Origin: Metridium senile
Taxonomy: Eukaryota; Cnidaria; Anthozoa; Actiniaria; Metridiidae
DNA: 64,000 bases
Reading direction: 5' to 3'
Assembly: GCA_949775045.1 (NCBI GenBank)
Contig: OX459108.1
Coordinates: 11,520,072 to 11,584,071, forward strand
Made by a program: the position numbers and the translations under genes. Shown here piece by piece: positions 1-10,300 of the stretch; positions within the stretch are counted from its first letter, which is position 1, and every line of letters starts with the position of its first letter. A model generated the notes under the pieces. It searched no databases and was not told the DNA's origin. It saw nothing but the letters and a program-made list of their open reading frames with translations.

Positions 1-136
1 TGAACATGTGAGCCGAGTTGTGTGCAAAATATTAAAAACGTAGAGGTAGCGAGTGTGAGTGAGTCTCCCCGATTAGTAGGGTGCACTGCGTCCAGCTAGA
101 AGATTGAGAGGTTAAACAAAATATTATTATTATTAC
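1..136 (+). repeat. SINE 3' region (tail copy, cut by window start)
   Basis: The first ~110 bp reappear as a reverse complement at 39801-39912 and in diverged form at 51019-51135 and 55136-55252. They share the words GTGAGTCTCCCC, AGCTAGAAGATTGAGA and GTTAAA with the tail of the SINE at 1721-1980. The copy ends in an ATT-rich tract (121-136). It lies in an intron of the alkaline phosphatase gene. Only the 3' part of the element is inside the window, so the tRNA-like head cannot be checked. Confidence 0.6.
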
Positions 137-322
137 CTCATGCATGTATCACATGTATAAAACGATATGTTACACGCAACCATCGTAAACCCAACGCTCA
201 TCAAATCTCACTTAGCTTTAGATCCTCCGCATTTTTCGCATCTCGTCCTTCCAGACACGTTCACAATGATGTAACATTTCTCGCAAAAGTCCAAACAGTT
301 TTTGCATCTCTTGTATCAAAAG

Positions 323-430
323 GTGGGCGTATCGACCACGGTCACCATGGAGGAAAAGCTGTCAAGGCCCTACATGATACTGTTGCCATGGCAAAAGCTG
401 TTTCCAAGGCGACTGATATTCTTGGCGATG
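323..430 (+). CDS. Alkaline phosphatase exon: GGRIDHGHH zinc-site exon
   Basis: The exon encodes GGRIDHGHHGGKAV onwards to ILGD and ends at a GTACGT donor (431). I prefer the acceptor at ...TATCAAAAG (ending 322), after a pyrimidine-rich stretch; the exon then starts in phase 1 inside the conserved Gly-Gly. A second possible acceptor (CAG ending 298) would add 24 bp but would put Lys where the family has a metal-binding Glu, so it is less likely. Confidence 0.85.
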
Positions 431-2542
431 GTACGTCAAAGTAGATATTAAATATTATTATATGGATAATAGTGTTTTACCGGAATCTAACTCGTATTTT
501 CCATATTTTCACTAGTGAAGGTATGAAAATGTCCCGGATGTACCAAATGTTCCGGATGTACGCGCGCGTCCTATAAATCTTTTTTTTTTATATATATATC
601 GAGGCTAAGGTTGTGCAATGAAGAACTTTCTGACTCCTGATTTATATGGAGAGAAATACACCTTATTTCAAGCAGGTTGCTCATGAAAAAAGAACATAAA
701 CTATAGTGTTTTAGTAAGAAAGGAATAACAAAAAGGATACAGCTTGAGTGACCTTTTTTATTTATTTATTTTTTTAATTAAAATTGATTACTCCTTTCCC
801 ACTAAATTACAAAAGTGAGGATAACGTTGCAATAGTCCTTTTCACAGTTCCGTTCAGTGACCACGAATAATAGTTCCAAGTCATGGTTCGCGTTGTTGCG
901 CATAGCAAAACTATAATTTTATCATGCGCACTAACGCGAACCTCGACTTGAAACTATCAATCGAGGCCACTGAAAAAATGACTGTGAAAATGACTGTGAA
1001 AATGACTATTAGGTATACGTGATCTGTTCTTGTAATTCGTCTTCCCATAATTAATGCACATTACTTGCTTCATCTTGTTGACTTCAATCTTCAAATTATT
1101 TCTAGATGAAACTCTCTTGCTTACGACCGCTGATCACAGTCACGTGTTTACGTTCGCGGGCTACCCAAAACGTGGTAACCCCATATTTGGGCTTGTTGTT
1201 GACGATGAAAACATCACAGCAACAGGCAGCGACGGATTGCCATATACAACGTTGGGTTATGCCAATGGCCCGGGAGGACTGGAAACCGGTGCAAATAGAA
1301 GTGACTTGACAGGGGTGAATACCGCTGACAAAGATTTTAAGCAGCAGTCTCTTGTAAAGAAAAGCAGTGAGTCGCATGGTGGTGAAGATGTAGGTATGTA
1401 GAAACGATTTGCCTGTCTCTGATACTTTAGCTGTCCATGTTTAGTTGCACACACCAACAATAGTCACCTTCACAGTTCCCTGCACCATCTTGAAAGGTAG
1501 CCGGGCCTTTGCACCGAAGCGAGACGAACGTTGAGCTTGCAATGATAGAGACATGTTAACACTTTTTCCACGAGGTGTTAAAAGGTCTCTATCATTGGAA
1601 GCTCAACGTTCGTCTCGCTTCGATGCAAAGGCCCGGCTACCTTTCAAGATGGTGCAGGGAACTGTGAAGGAGACTCAGTATTAATTTCCATTATGGCATG
1701 GTTGGTGTCAATATTGTTTTACCGCGCGCCTCTCACCGCTGTGGTCCAGGTGCGAGTCCCGGCTTGGGCACAGATTTGAGTTTGTTCGATGAGCTGTATT
1801 CTCCCATGGCATGAGGGTTTTTCTAAGGATCTCCGGTTTTCCTCCCTCCGCAAAAATCAATATATATGTTAGTAGAATTGCGTGATGAAATATTTAATGT
1901 AGGACTTGTAGTACGCGTGAGGCTGTATCTGAGTCTCCCCACTTGTGTCTGGCTATAAAACTAAGACGTTAAAATAGCGATTTAATTTATTTATAACTTA
2001 TATATAAATAGCGATTTGATTTGTTTATAACTTATAGCCTTTGGCAACCATTTCAAATGGAAATGCTGTGTTTTCATTTTGGGTTTCCAACTCTGATACT
2101 AACCAGTGGCGGATCCATAAATTTGTGAGGGGGTGTCCCAATTGCACATGAAGGGCTCTTGTGGTGTTAGGGGGTGTCCGGTCCCTAAATGTCTTAAATA
2201 AAAAGGGGGTAATTACGGCGCTAGGGGAGTGTCTGGTGCCTGAAGGGACATCCCCCTAGACCCGCTCCTGACTGACTTCATATTTCCCTTCTCTCGCTAG
2301 GTATCTACGCCACGGGGCCTGGTGCATACTTATTCCATGGCGTTGTCGAACAGAACTACATCTTCCACGTGATGGACCACGCCCTGTGCCTCAGCTCAAG
2401 CAAGCAAGGCAATTGCCTGAAGCACATTAAACGCGGTGGAACGCCTCCCACCTCAAAGCCCAAACCCACTGCTGCCAGCACTACTTTGATGGCTCCTAGT
2501 TTTTTATCATTTTTGGTATTGTGTGTTTGGAGCCTGTTTTAA
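323..2542 (+). CDS. Alkaline phosphatase, 3' part (last three coding exons; 5' truncated by window)
   Basis: Alkaline phosphatase hydrolyses phosphate monoesters at a two-zinc/one-magnesium centre and is usually GPI-anchored outside the cell. Three exons (323-430, 1106-1393, 2301-2542) splice in consistent phase (1/1) with GT-AG borders and read through the family's C-terminal third. GGRIDHGHH holds the zinc-binding Asp and His pair; TTADHSHV holds the Asp-His of the second zinc site; SESHGGEDVG holds the last zinc His. The product ends with a Ser/Thr/Pro-rich stretch and a hydrophobic tail (APSFLSFLVLCVWSLF), as expected of a GPI-attachment signal. Introns of 675 and 907 bp carry inverted-repeat elements and a SINE. 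The catalytic Ser exon and signal peptide must lie upstream of the window. The family is certain; whether it is the ALPL orthologue is not shown. Confidence 0.93.
837..1007. mobile_element. MITE-like inverted repeat, family CCTTTTCACAGTTCCG (copy 1)
   Basis: The left arm CCTTTTCACAGTTCCGTTCA pairs imperfectly with a right end ...CACTGAAAAAATGACTGTGAAAA, with further paired arms inside (ATAATAGTTCCAAGTC / GACTTGAAACTAT). The element sits in an alkaline phosphatase intron. A second copy with a central insertion is at 35679-36022. Confidence 0.65.
1106..1393 (+). CDS. Alkaline phosphatase exon: TTADHSHV to SESHGGEDV
   Basis: A 288-bp exon preceded by a pyrimidine-rich TTATTTCTAG acceptor and followed by a GTATGT donor. 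It begins with the second base of the Asp codon shared with the previous exon (…ILGD-D-ETLLL), carries the TTADHSHVFTF metal-site motif and the SESHGGEDV histidine motif, and ends in phase 1. Confidence 0.92.
1467..1670. mobile_element. Palindromic MITE-like element, ~80-bp arms
   Basis: The arms CCTTCACAGTTCCCTGCACC... and ...GGTGCAGGGAACTGTGAAGG pair almost perfectly for about 80 bp around a ~30-bp loop (ATGTTAACAC...GGTGTTAAAAG). It is intronic in the alkaline phosphatase gene and has no coding content. Confidence 0.85.
1721..1980 (+). repeat. tRNA-derived SINE, full-length-looking
   Basis: Near the 5' end, GGTGCGAGTCCCGGC is a good match to a tRNA-type pol III B box, and CTCACCGCTGTGGTCC precedes it as in tRNA arms. 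A conserved-looking body follows (GAGTTTGTTCGATGAG, CTCCGGTTTTCCTCC), then the tail TGAGTCTCCCC...GACGTTAAAAT shared with the copies at 1-136 and 39801-39912. It lies in sense orientation in an alkaline phosphatase intron. Directly after it, a ~33-bp AT-rich segment is repeated (1974-2040). Confidence 0.7.
2301..2542 (+). CDS. Alkaline phosphatase last exon with GPI-type C terminus
   Basis: The exon starts after TTCTCTCGCTAG, completes the Gly codon of DVG, and encodes IYATGPGAYLFHGVVEQNYI..., a low-complexity Thr/Pro/Lys linker and a hydrophobic end, with TAA at 2540-2542. Its last codons and stop are repeated downstream from 2697, as the start of a 3'-UTR tandem array. Confidence 0.92.
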
Positions 2543-3240
2543 TCAAGGGCTTTCTCTAAGGAATCGTGAAGGGAAAACATTTGATAGTTTTTTAATTTTA
2601 ATTGATACAAGCGTTTTTCTCTCTCTTTCACAACTGCTAACTAAAGTTTAAGTTTATTGTGCTTGTAGTTTTTTATCCTTTCTGTTTTTATGTTTTGTAT
2701 TGTGTGTTTAGAGCCTGTTTTAATCAAGGGCTTTCTCTAAGGAATCCTAAAGGGAAAACGTGTGATAGTTTTTTTAATTAATACAAGCGTTTATCTCTCT
2801 TTCACAACTGCTAACTAAAGTTTAAGTATATTGTATAGTGTTTTAGTGTAGTTTTTTATCCTTTCTGCTTTTATGTTTCTTAGTCATAAAGTGAAAACAT
2901 TTTTTTAAATGATTCAAGCGTTGGTATCTCTCTCTCTTTGACAACTCCTAACTAAAGTTTAAGTTTATTATGTTTGTAGTTTTTTATCCTTTCTGCTTTT
3001 ATGTTTCTTCGTCATAAAGGGAAAACATTTTTTTAAATGATTCAAGCATTTATATATATATCTCTCTCTTTGACAACTCCTAACTTAAATGTAAGTTTAT
3101 TGTGCTTAATTGTAGTTTTTCATCCTTTCTGATTTTATGTTTCTTTATCATGAATAAAGGGAAAACATTTTTTTTAAATGATTCAAGCGTTTATATCTCC
3201 CTTTCATAACTCCTAATTAAGTTTTTGTAGTTTTTTTAAA
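2517..3240 (+). repeat. Tandem array of alkaline phosphatase 3' end/UTR (about 5 units)
   Basis: The segment TGTGTGTTTGGAGCCTGTTTTAATCAAGG... at 2520 recurs at ~2700 (period ~183 bp). Shorter derivatives (period ~130 bp, with GTAGTTTTTTATCCTTTCTG and GGGAAAACATTT) follow at ~2880, 3010 and 3140. The first repeat includes the gene's last coding codons and stop. An AATAAA at ~3153 could serve polyadenylation. Confidence 0.8.
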
Positions 3241-3360
3241 TCCTTTTCTTCGTGTGTTGTGCCAAATTTTAAGCCTCTGAAACTTACGTGTTGTTTCTGA
3301 AAAGCATGCTCTTTGAAAACTTTAAGTTGTTTGATATTCCTTTTCGTAGTTCTCTTCATT

Positions 3361-3815
3361 CAACCTCAGCCTCGATAGCGTGTAATATATTCTTTAGAAT
3401 TTGACTACAACTCGTACTTTAAGGAATGCACACATTATCAAACAATTGAAATACTAGCTTGAACATTCCACGGCCTGTAGTCAAATTATATAGAATTATA
3501 TACACCTATTTCAATAATCGTTGTCGCAAACAAAGCCACAGTCCACACTCTAAAGTCTGCAAAGGATGTCGGTATTTCTTCTCTTGTTATCGATTTATTC
3601 ATAGCATATTTTGGCTGTACGTGTTTGTGTTATATAACCATAACAAGTTGTTGCAGATGAGGAAAAAAATAGTTCTTGAAAATACGTCTAATAAATCTCA
3701 AATTATGTTGATACTACCGACATCCTTAGCAGGCTTCAGAGTGTGGACTGTATCTTTGATTACGACAATGCTTATTGAAATAGGTGTATATTACATGCTA
3801 CTGAGGCTGAGGTTG
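3361..3815. mobile_element. Nested inverted-repeat element (outer TIR CAACCTCAGCCTC)
   Basis: The outer ends CAACCTCAGCCTCGATAGCG and ...CTACTGAGGCTGAGGTTG are inverted copies. Inside are two other elements: a ~112-bp one (3385-3496) with AATTTGACTACA / TGTAGTCAAATT arms, and a ~294-bp one (3497-3790) with TATACACCTATTTCAATAA ends. The outer left half plus the 112-bp element recurs at 17511-17652. Confidence 0.75.
3497..3790. mobile_element. MITE of the TATACACCTATTTCAATAA family (copy 1)
   Basis: Terminal inverted repeats TATACACCTATTTCAATAA / TTATTGAAATAGGTGTATA, with subterminal arms containing GTCCACACTCTAAAGTCTGC and its inverse, and GGATGTCGGTA / TACCGACATCC. Related copies are at 11681-11970, 36417-36583 (half), 45117-45380, 53836-53915 and 57953-58032. 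Confidence 0.8.
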
Positions 3816-3835
3816 ATCGACAAGAACTGTGAAAT

Positions 3836-3917
3836 GGTCTATTCTCTAATGGTCTATTCTCTAATGGTCTATTCTCTAATGGTCTATTCTCTAATGGTCT
3901 ATTCTCTAATGGTCTAG
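3836..3917. repeat. 15-bp minisatellite (CTATTCTCTAATGGT)
   Basis: About five perfect head-to-tail copies of a 15-bp unit beside the nested element. The repeated peptide in the overlapping open frame follows from the repeat and is not a protein signal. Confidence 0.9.
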
Positions 3918-4580
3918 ACTCCAAAACTCTAAATTATCCAGTCTTATTTTATCGAGTGTTGTCCTTTAGTGCATCTTTATTTCTATTAATCCTTGGAACT
4001 GTTATAGGCGGCAAGGATTTTCTCTTAAGCCTTTTTACGGAAACGCATTTTTGTTTACTAGGTACCATTACCTATTTGAGCACTATGCACCACAATCAAA
4101 CCCTTTTAATAATTTGTGTTGCTTTAAAAGCTTCTGAATTTATATATATATATATGTTTTGTTAATTGTCCTTAGGTTTCTTGGTTTAACTTAAACAAGG
4201 TCTGGAAATTATTGTAAGCGAAAATATATATATTTAAATTGCACCCTGTTTTTCTTCTTGTTCGACCCAATTGTTCTTTTGTTCCCTGTATAAATTTAAG
4301 CATATGGTCCGGCAATTATTTTAAACGGAAATATAAATATTTTGAATTGCTAAAGTTGGCAACGCAAATGCCAAACTTGCCCAATTAATTAGTATTTTAA
4401 GTGCACCAATTTTCTCTTCCTTTTTCGATCCTTTTGCAGTTTTTTTCTGTTCTTAGCGAGGTGTCCCCTCCTAAATGCATTTTACACTTCAAAGAAGCGT
4501 GGATAGATAGATTTAAATTGAGTTTTGATTCTTTTTATTAAGAATTGTTGCTTTAAACCTTTTAATACAACCGCTTAGGA

Positions 4581-4890
4581 GTTCCGTTCACACGGGACCG
4601 AGCTAAACGTGCAATAATTTAGACGCCTAACCGGTCAAATATTCGACCAGCAAAATCGAGGACGATTTTTCAGCCGGTACTATACGGTGTAAACAGTTTG
4701 ACCGGTCAAATATTCGTCCGGTACCGTGCCGAAACGTAGCCATAATCAGCCCAGTGCGCATAGACAGATGTTACAATTGCGAAAAAAATGCAAAACTTAC
4801 AATTGCGCGGTTCCGATGGTCTCGGTTCCGATGGTCTCATCTGAACAAATATATCGAAACTAAATTTTCATCGGTTCCGTGTGAACAGCA
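4581..4890. mobile_element. MITE-like element with TIR GTTCACACGG
   Basis: The left end GTTCCGTTCACACGGGACCG is matched by a right end CGGTTCCGTGTGAAC. The interior holds several ACCGGTCAAATATTCG words and a doubled CGGTTCCGATGGTCTC. No transposase frame is present. Confidence 0.65.
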
Positions 4891-5820
4891 TGTCCAGGTC
4901 GATCTTTTGACCGTTTTTTTAAGTCGTTTACAACATTTGCGTCCGTGTTGTATCGCCCCGTCGGCTTATGATTGTATCTGCCGATACAACGTACGCGGCC
5001 GCACATGTTGTAATCATTACTTGATATCTGTGATCATTTATAACCATGAAATCATAAAGCTGAAAATTTATATATAGATTTTCCACAATTTGTTTTATTA
5101 ATGCTTTTTTATTACTAGTACTTTTTTTTACGCTTTTTGAATTAAATTGACAGTGTGTTGAGATGGTCCACTTTGTTTTCTACACTACATACAACAGTTT
5201 GCAAAGCTCCCTCTACATGCATACCCTATATTTACATGTATTCACATATATAAACATATGTACATCTAGCATCTTTGAATGCTCTTCATATTCCTGGGAG
5301 GGGTAGTAACGTAATTTTGTCGACATTAATACACCATTTACCAAATCAAAAAATGGCGACCAATTTAAATAACTATAGTTCTTGGGCATGACTTGCTAGT
5401 TTTTCAAACAACTATATTGTCACCGTATTTTGATTCGGTCTATATATCTCATAGATTGTCCCAAAACGACTCGATAATCACCTCTTCTCTTGTGAGTATA
5501 CTTGTAACTTGTTACACCACCCCTCCCTCCGTGAGTATTTAGCGTAGGCTCCTTTTGATACTCAGGATGAGGCATACGTTCCTTATTATTGCTATAAATA
5601 TTTTATTGCGCTACTGTTCCCCAGAGAGGGGGCAGGGACAACTTTTGTCTATATTTACAATGAAATTTTAATTTCTCTCTTTATTTTAACTTTTCCCATA
5701 ATTGCTTACTGCGAAGATCATCATTATCGTCAACTAGTTTCCATTTTGAAAGCATTTCTGTTATCTAAAGAAGTAACAGGCTCAGATTTCAGCCGTTGGG
5801 GTTTCGTGCGCCCGCGATAT

Positions 5821-5911
5821 AAAGAAGTAAGAGTCATCAACCTTTTTTTAGATTATTTAATCTAAAAAAGAATTAATTAATCTAAAAAAGGTTGATGACT
5901 CTTACTTCTTT
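5821..5911. repeat. Near-perfect 91-bp palindrome
   Basis: AAAGAAGTAAGAGTCATCAA... pairs with ...TTGATGACTCTTACTTCTTT, with an AT-rich centre (TTTAATCTAAAAAAG words). It would form a long hairpin and resembles a small foldback element. Confidence 0.85.
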
Positions 5912-5929
5912 AAACAATGATTCAAACCT

Positions 5930-6262
5930 ACACTAGATTTCTATTATTTTTCCACATTGGGGGGCTCGTCAACAAGTGTCTATTTTAAAAACCTTCATAT
6001 CGTTCTATCTGGGGGGTTTGTCAACAAAAAAAAAAAAAAAACCTTCTTATCGATCCACATTGGGCTCATGCATCAACAAGTTTCCATTTAAAAAACTTTC
6101 TATTATCGTTCCACATTGGGGGGCTCGTCAACAAGTTTCCATTCTGAAAACATTTCCGTTATCGTTCCACATTGTGGGACTCTTTAACAAGTTTCTATTT
6201 TAAAAACTTTCTTTTATCGTTCCACATTGGGGGGCTCGTCAACAAGTTTCTGTTTTGAAAAC
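5930..6262. repeat. ~58-bp minisatellite abutting the GPCR stop codon
   Basis: Degenerate units of CGTTCCACATTGGGGGGCTC plus GTCAACAAGTTTCTATTTTA plus AAAACTTTC repeat about six times; a more diverged unit is at 5735-5765. The array runs directly into the stop codon of the GPCR gene on the minus strand and so would form its 3' UTR. Confidence 0.85.
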
Positions 6263-7375
6263 TTATCGCTCAATCAGTGGGCTTGGTGTGCATGATAAGG
6301 GTGCACATATCTGTGTCACCAGCTCTCCTTCGTTGTTTATAGTACTTCTAATGATAAACCGCTCGTTGCCCATTGTACTTTTGTAGCTCAATTTCCTTAG
6401 ATGATTCGCACAGGGCTTAAAAGGGCATAGCCTGTAGTCAGGACAATACAGCATAGCTTTAAATGCCTCCCTGAATGCTTTTGTAAATAATGTATAAATG
6501 ATTGGGTTTGCTGTGGTTGACGAATACTGCATCCATTTAGTGGCCGCAATGTAAGCGTTAGTAGCACTAATACATCGTACACCACAGACTGAGTAGCTCA
6601 ATAATACTAAGAAAAACGGAGCCCAGCACACTATAAATGTCCCAACGACAAATGCTAAGGTTTTAGCAATTTTCAGTTCCCTTTGGATAAGAGTCCGTCT
6701 TTCCCTTTCGGCACCGTATACAAATGTATTTTGGGAATTCAGACTTCGGGCTTGCTTCAGCGCAACTGTGAAGATCTTTCCATAGTAGAAGAGGACTATG
6801 CACAGTGGAAACAAAAACGCTGCGAGTGAAATAAACGCAGCGTAGACTCTCCCTAGTAAAGGCTGCATGTCACTCTTTGTGAAGACTAAAGATAGCCCTG
6901 CACAAACCAAAGCGTAAATCCAACCTGCTGCTATGGATGAAATGGCTCGTTTTGGAGTCATTTTGCTGCTGTAATGAAGCGGTGAAACAATGGCAAGATG
7001 ACGGTCAATGGCGATGACGCATAGGTTCATGATAGAAGCAGTACTACACAGAATGTCAATAAACTGCCATGACATATAGATCACAGTGGAAGATAGCTTC
7101 GAGACAATGTGTGAGTTTTCCAAGCGAATAATCAACCAGAATGGAATCGATAAAGACGCCAGCATAAGATCTGCAGCGGCTAAAGATATCAAAAAGTAAT
7201 TCGTTACTGTTCTTAAGCGACGGAACTTTATGAACGAAGCCATAACGAGACTGTTGCCGAAGATACCCAAAGCCATTATAGAGATTAGCATTGCTGTTGA
7301 AAATACCACATTTTGGGTGTGAATATTTTCACGGCTCTCGGTAACATTACTCTCCGAGTAATTTGTCGACATCAT
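6263..7375 (-). CDS. Rhodopsin-family GPCR, biogenic-amine-receptor-like, single exon
   Basis: A complete 370-residue seven-helix receptor. Visible motifs: N-glycosylation sites at the N terminus (NYS, NVT); TM1 GNSLV (N41); TM2 LAAADLM (D69); TM3 FIDILCSTASIMNLCVIAID with D107 at the amine-binding position 3.32 and W103 at 3.28; DRH (124-126) for DRY; TM4 W152; TM5 P190; TM6 CWAPFF (250-255); TM7 W291 and NPIIY (300-304); then an amphipathic helix and Cys-rich segment that could be palmitoylated. The TM3 stretch is closest to D1-dopamine-type receptors, but TM5 keeps only one of the three catechol serines (I182, S183, A186). The TM3 (Y100) and ECL2 cysteines of the usual disulfide are absent; ECL3 has C264 and C268. 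The ligand is unknown. Intronless receptor genes are common in cnidarians. Confidence 0.92.
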   Translation of the reverse strand: MMSTNYSESNVTESRENIHTQNVVFSTAMLISIMALGIFGNSLVMASFIKFRRLRTVTNYFLISLAAADLMLASLSIPFWLIIRLENSHIVSKLSSTVIYMSWQFIDILCSTASIMNLCVIAIDRHLAIVSPLHYSSKMTPKRAISSIAAGWIYALVCAGLSLVFTKSDMQPLLGRVYAAFISLAAFLFPLCIVLFYYGKIFTVALKQARSLNSQNTFVYGAERERRTLIQRELKIAKTLAFVVGTFIVCWAPFFLVLLSYSVCGVRCISATNAYIAATKWMQYSSTTANPIIYTLFTKAFREAFKAMLYCPDYRLCPFKPCANHLRKLSYKSTMGNERFIIRSTINNEGELVTQICAPLSCTPSPLIER

Positions 7376-10300
7376 GGAGTGGACCTTTAAATTTTTAAAC
7401 TTTTTCCAAAAACAATAAATGTATCTTTGTCGTCTCGTTTCCTGTCCTTTATTCGTCGTTTTAAATTTCAGAATATTTATTGAAAATGTCTTCTGATAAA
7501 TGTTTATTTTAAGTGATGTAAATCTTCAAACCTTCCCACACAATTCTCAGAAAGAGAATTATTTTGTTCCGCGGAATTAGTTCTGTTAAATTTTCCACCG
7601 ATTTCTTGGAAAAAGAAAACTGTTTTCTTGTCCCTTCTACTCGCTTTTATCGTCCAGTTCTTGTTTGTCCACGATTCTATAAAAAGGACTTTCAAATTCC
7701 AGTAAGAACCTTTTCCGAAAATGTCTCGCAAATGTAAAACGTTTTGAACAATTTACATTATACGCTATATGTTCTTCAAACGGCCTGTGGGTTGTTCTGA
7801 AGCGGAACTCCTAATCTTCCAAAGATTTCTTAGAAATACAAAATATTTTGTTTCCAAAGTAAGTATCCCCCAGCTCAGCTGCAAGCGTTCACGCCTACGT
7901 TATGAGTAGTGGAATCCGAGTCTCCAATTTTTGACCAGCTTCTTTTTTGGAATTAATAAACCGTTTTGAATGATGCTTCCAACTGTGAACGGCGTAGACA
8001 ATTTTATCCAACGGATATTCAAATTTTCTTAAATAGCTCTTTGATAATCAAAACCTTTTTTGTTTGTCCAAATAACGAATTGCAGACAGAATTGAATCAA
8101 ACGATCTTACCAAGAATTCTTTTAAATGAATGTCCAAAGTATTTACGGTTTCATCAATGTTAATCCTATTCTCCGGATACTCCTAAAACATTGAGCTGCT
8201 ACAAGGATTAACTTGTTCAGACGGTGATATTTATGATCTTCACTTTTTTATACGTCAAGTGTAGACGTTATCCTTTAACACATAAAAAAACGTTCTGAAA
8301 ATGGAGTGGTTTTTTTTTTGAAGTTCTTACTTCTTCAGTTACCACTCAATTTTACACCAGTTATAATATCTGCCACCTGTATGTGAAATATTTCGTATGA
8401 TTAAGTGCAATGGTCAATTTTAATTTGTTTAAAAGCACTATCGGCCATTGAGCATCCAATTACGACCAAAAACAGGTGCGAATACGTATTTTAGTAGCCC
8501 AAATTTGGCCAAGTTGAGTTTGGTAATTCTTCGGCGAAGCACTCGGGTTTCTTTACCATAGTAGATTTTTGTTGGCTGTTACTGCGGGCTCTCAGTGTGT
8601 ATGACTTGCACCTGTTGTTTTGATATTGATCCACGGGCGATTTGAGCAATTTTCTTTGTGATAAAAATAGTTCTTGTGGACTTGGTTAAGTTATATAATA
8701 GGATCTACAGCTTTTGATCATAAGCAGTATTAAGTTTTGTGTCTAGCTGGTGTTTCAGCTAATTCCAAGTAGTTTTCGCCAATATTATAATTATAAGTCA
8801 ATGTTATAGATTATGTTCGGCTGAACTTGATAAATGACAACAGTATTTCAAGGATATCACTCTTTACCCCTGCTGTTGTCCATAGTCATTATAGCGTTCT
8901 TGATGACCTTTTTTGATTATTGTCGGCTGGAATCAAACGGCAACATACTGTTAGTTCTCAGTATATTTAGAAATTGAATTTCGGCCGGCACTGTTGATGA
9001 GTACTCTACACGGCGATTTAATCAATTTTCTGGATAAATCTTTAGATATTGATTGACTTTTAGAATCAAAATTGCAAATGCGGTGCTCTTCGTCCAATTC
9101 TTGTGATTAATTTTGTTTGTCAGAATTTATATTATCACTCAGCAAATAAATGCAATGTTTTTAAGTCGTCCTTCATTGGTGTTGGCTTGAGTAATCCTTT
9201 GACCCAATAATCTTCCCACCGCAAATATAGATTTTCACGAACTTGTAGCGTTGAGCACCTTCCTGAGTGGCTTTAAAACTCCAATATTGACACTCTCTAA
9301 TCGCTAATCTTTCGACGATTCTGATTAAAACAGTTGTTTAGCAATTCAAGTTTCAGCAACGCTTTTAATGTTGAGTTACTGTCGCCCCCGGCTTTCACCT
9401 GTATTTCAATGTCTCTAAGTTTAACTCTTTAGTTTAAGATTCTCTTTTGATAATCATGTCAACAGTTTTCCCATCGACAATTACATCTTAGACTTGAAGC
9501 ACCACTGCAATATTGAGTTGGTGTCCTTACTTGACTACTCACAAAAAATAGTTTCCAGCTTGAAACACAGACTGAAAAAACAATGATGAGTTAAAGCTTT
9601 TAGTTCAACTGGAGCCAAATGGCAATGAATTCAAATATTTCAATGAATTCAACAGTTTCCGAATAATTATAAGTTTTGTACAACTTGAAATGCAGACTGA
9701 ATAAAAAAAAGGATGGGTAACTCTTCCACTCAAGATAATCTTTCTAAAGTTAAAGCTTTTAGTTCCACTGTAGGCAATGTCAGTAAAGTAGTTGCAGTAG
9801 GTGTTCTGAGTATCTTTATTAACAGATTAAGGCGGCTTTCAACAGCTTTGCAGAAGTCAAAAATATTTCTCTAAATTTGGTGAACTGGAAGCTGGTCCTG
9901 TAGGTTTCTTGAGTAATTTAAATGCACCAACTGCGGGTACAGCTTTCAATATTGAACGTGAAGAGTGAAGGGCAGGATCTTTCTAATTCTTTATAATATC
10001 CTGGCAAACTTGTATAGTTCCTCACACCAGTGATATAGAAAGAAAGTTTCTTAAATTTAACAGCTTTGAAGACGACTTGTTTTCTTTGCGTGTTCGCTAA
10101 TTTCCAAGACGGAAATAATTTTTATACAATCTTTGTAAATATAAGTACGTTGTGTAATGGATGATCTTTCGCAATATTTTACCAAAACCAATAGTCGGTG
10201 ATCAATTCAAGATAATCCTCTTTGATATTTGTACCACGATGATACGAAAATGATTGTACGTTCTTTACACCAGTAATATGTCAGCCACTAGACCAGTGCT

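Noticed and set aside
299..322. Longer version of the first alkaline phosphatase exon, starting at 299
   Set aside because: It would place Lys at the position of the magnesium-binding Glu before GGRIDHG. An acceptor at 322 after a pyrimidine-rich stretch avoids this, so I treat 299-322 as intron.
3459..3917. 152-residue ORF
   Set aside because: Runs through the nested MITEs and the 15-bp minisatellite; no protein-like conservation.
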